From positions 391,627 through 455,626 of the forward strand of contig NZ_JAMXMV010000006.1 of assembly GCF_024055715.1 (NCBI RefSeq): a DNA stretch of 64,000 nucleotides, in the 5' to 3' direction. The position numbers and the translations under genes were made by a program. Origin of the DNA: Actinoallomurus soli (lineage in GTDB: Bacteria > Actinomycetota > Actinomycetes > Streptosporangiales > Streptosporangiaceae). Positions 62,553 to 64,000 of the stretch are shown in pieces; position 1 is the stretch's first letter; the number at the start of each line of letters is the position of its first letter. Under the pieces are notes generated by a model. It searched no databases and was not told the origin of the DNA. It saw only the letters and a program-made list of their open reading frames with translations.

Positions 62553-63717
62553 CGATCCGGGCCAGCACGTCGGCCGTTCCGTCGTCTTCGTCGCCGTCCC
62601 CGTCATCGGACCGACGAGCACCCTCAACGAGCGCGTTCAGTCCTTCGGCGATCTTCCGGTCAGCCTGGTTGGACGCGTGCTGATAGATCAGCGCGGCCCG
62701 CTCGTTGTCGTGCCCCATGCGCGCCATCAGGTTCCGGAGCGAGACGCCCATGTCGGCCGCCAGCGTGTTCCCGGTGTGCCGGAGATCATGGAAGTGCAGA
62801 CCGGGAGCGCCCATCGTTCGGACGACATCGACCCAGCGCGTGAGCTTGTTGAAGCCGCTTCGCCGCAGTGGACCGCCCTTGATACCGGTGAAGACCAGGG
62901 CGTCATCCCCGCGTTTCGTGTACTTGTCCAGGTGGGCCTTGATGTCCGGGATGATGGCCGCCGGGATGCTCACGGTCCGCCGGCCAGCGCGGGACTTGGG
63001 AGGACCGAGGAGCATCTTGCCGTTGTCCTGCTCGGTGTAGGCGAAGCGGACACGGACCGTACCGGCCGCAAGGTCGATGTCCCGCCGCTTGAGCGCGGTC
63101 ACTTCGCCCCATCGCAGGCTTGCGAACGCGGCCAGGAGCACGAGCGCCCGGAACCGATCGTCATGGGTCGCGTCGGCTTTGCCTTCCATGGTCAGGTCCC
63201 AGAGCGCACGGGCCGCAGCCGCCCGAGTCGGGAACGTCTCCGAGTGACGACGCATCACGCCGCCGACTGCTCGGTACCGCAGCCGGTATTCGCCGGAGTC
63301 GAGCTTGCGGATGTTGCCTACCGGGCGGACACCCACACGTCCGGCCAGTTCGAAGACCTGGGCCACGGTGAGCACCGGGCGTTCGGCCGCCTGCTCGGTA
63401 CCGGCACCACGCACCCGGCAGGGGTTACGAGGAAGGATCTTGTCCTCTTCCACTGCGGTCATCAGTACGGCCCGCAGCAGGCGGTAAGCCTTGGCCGCCT
63501 GGTTCTCCGAGACACCAGCGGCGAGAAGCTTCGCCCGCCACTCACGGATCATCTGTGTACTGAGCCTGCCGAGCTGCACACCGCCGAGTTGCGGAGCGAC
63601 GTACTTGCCGAGAAGCCAGCGATACAGATCAACCGTCCGTGGGCGCAGTCCGGCCCGCTGATCGATCCACTTCTCTGCGTAGTCACCAAGTTTGATCTTT
63701 GCGCGGTCCGGGTCCGG
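62548..63717 (-). pseudogene. Tyrosine integrase, 5' end removed by an IS element
   Basis: The frame reads leftwards from 63717 without a start: KIKLGDYAEKWIDQR and LRPRTVDLYRWLLGKYVAPQ (SAM-like core-binding domain), then the catalytic domain with Arg in SLRWGEVTALKRRDI, HDLRHTGNTLAADMG (His-x-x-Arg), MGHDN and the Tyr nucleophile in AALIYQHASNQ. The arm-binding N-terminus, about 60-100 residues, is missing; an in-frame TGA (63718-63720) belongs to the IS end. A GTG at 63579 could still start a shorter protein lacking part of the core domain, unlikely to be active. The position next to tRNA-Gly marks an integrative element. Confidence 0.8.
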
Positions 63718-64000
63718 TCACGTCCAGCGGAGTGGTGTATGAGTTGGCCTTCGCGTGATCCGTTCCTGCAGGTTAAGCGGTGATTGCTTGCGGTGCGGTG
63801 TCCTGGTCCGGCGTTTCGCCGCTCAGGAGTCGCAGGCGTGCTTTGGCGAGGAATTCCAGGCCCATGTAGCGGCGGGCTTCGGTCCATTCGTCGGTTTGTT
63901 CCATGAGCACTGCGCCGATCAGGCGGATGATCGCGGCCCGGTCGGGGAAGATCCCGACCACGTCGGTGCGGCGGCGGATCTCCTTGTTCAGCCGTTCTTG
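63716..64000 (-). mobile_element. End of an IS256-family insertion sequence, running off the window
   Basis: The sequence from about 63716 starts with GGTCACGTCC and an AGTGGTGTATGAG motif like terminal repeats of actinobacterial IS256 elements. It then contains the 3' end of a Mutator-type transposase gene. The exact boundary and target duplication cannot be set because the other end lies outside. It is inserted into the integrase gene. Confidence 0.75.
63773..64000 (-). CDS. IS256-family (Mutator) transposase, C-terminal part
   Basis: A partial gene entering from the right edge; the last 75 codons are visible. LNKEIRRRTDVVGIFPDR and AAIIRLIGAVLMEQTDEWTE then ARRYMGLEFLAKARLRLL are typical of the transposase C-terminus. 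The DDE residues lie outside the window. It ends with TAA at 63773-63775, about 55 bp before the element's end. Confidence 0.88.
   Translation of the reverse strand, partial: QERLNKEIRRRTDVVGIFPDRAAIIRLIGAVLMEQTDEWTEARRYMGLEFLAKARLRLLSGETPDQDTAPQAITA

Overview
The window is very GC-rich, uses many GTG and some TTG starts, and has many leaderless-type promoters (a TAnnnT box 6-7 nt before the start codon). It carries the actinobacterial dnaK-grpE-dnaJ-hspR-clpB order with HAIR-type HspR operators, a conservon (sensor kinase, roadblock, DUF742, Ras-like GTPase, P450) and many actinobacterial families (DUF3151, DUF4232, CU044_5270, VdcD). This points to a filamentous actinomycete chromosome, possibly Streptosporangiales or Thermomonosporaceae; the genus is inference.

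Layout. 1-3.4 kb: an unusual one-component regulator next to a MurA-type enolpyruvyl transferase. 3.8-8.35 kb: MOSC protein, then purD-ltrA-purB. 8.5-9.8 kb: a leader-peptide gene with switchable hairpins ahead of the Mg transporter gene corA. 9.8-16.2 kb: glycerophosphodiesterase, a MacAB-like export operon (lipoprotein, adaptor, ATPase, FtsX permease) and a divergent OmpR-type two-component system. 16.2-20.4 kb: conservon with an EXXR-less P450. 20.5-30.4 kb: purA, DUF3151, aldo/keto reductase, GNAT, DUF4232, HxlR, glutamate decarboxylase, class II aldolase, DedA, a RodZ-like small protein, pyrE and a serine-less alpha/beta hydrolase.

30.4-42.7 kb is more accessory: NYN nuclease-like protein, TPR protein, PhoD-like phosphatase, phytase-like esterase, epoxide hydrolase with a divergent WYL regulator, a truncated MFS gene abutting an orphan SMI1/KNR4 (SUKH) gene, a secreted PAF-acetylhydrolase-like lipase and a NarL-type two-component system. 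42.8-49.7 kb is the heat-shock operon. 50-55.5 kb holds two CU044_5270 proteins (one with its sigma factor), a C39-like lipoprotein and vdcCD. 55.7-62.2 kb holds a membrane Fe-S oxidoreductase, a glycine-betaine ABC system (ProV and a ProW-ProX fusion) and dcd.

The right end is a mobile-element scar: tRNA-Gly(CCC), a terminator, and a tyrosine integrase whose 5' part is cut off by the end of an IS256-family element that runs out of the window.

The main themes are purine/pyrimidine metabolism (purD, purB, purA, pyrE, dcd scattered, several leaderless), envelope stress and signalling, and protein quality control. The most unusual element is the corA leader: the strongest ribosome site in the window, a short Pro/Asp/Glu-containing ORF, then mutually exclusive hairpins before corA, which resembles a Mg-sensing attenuator.
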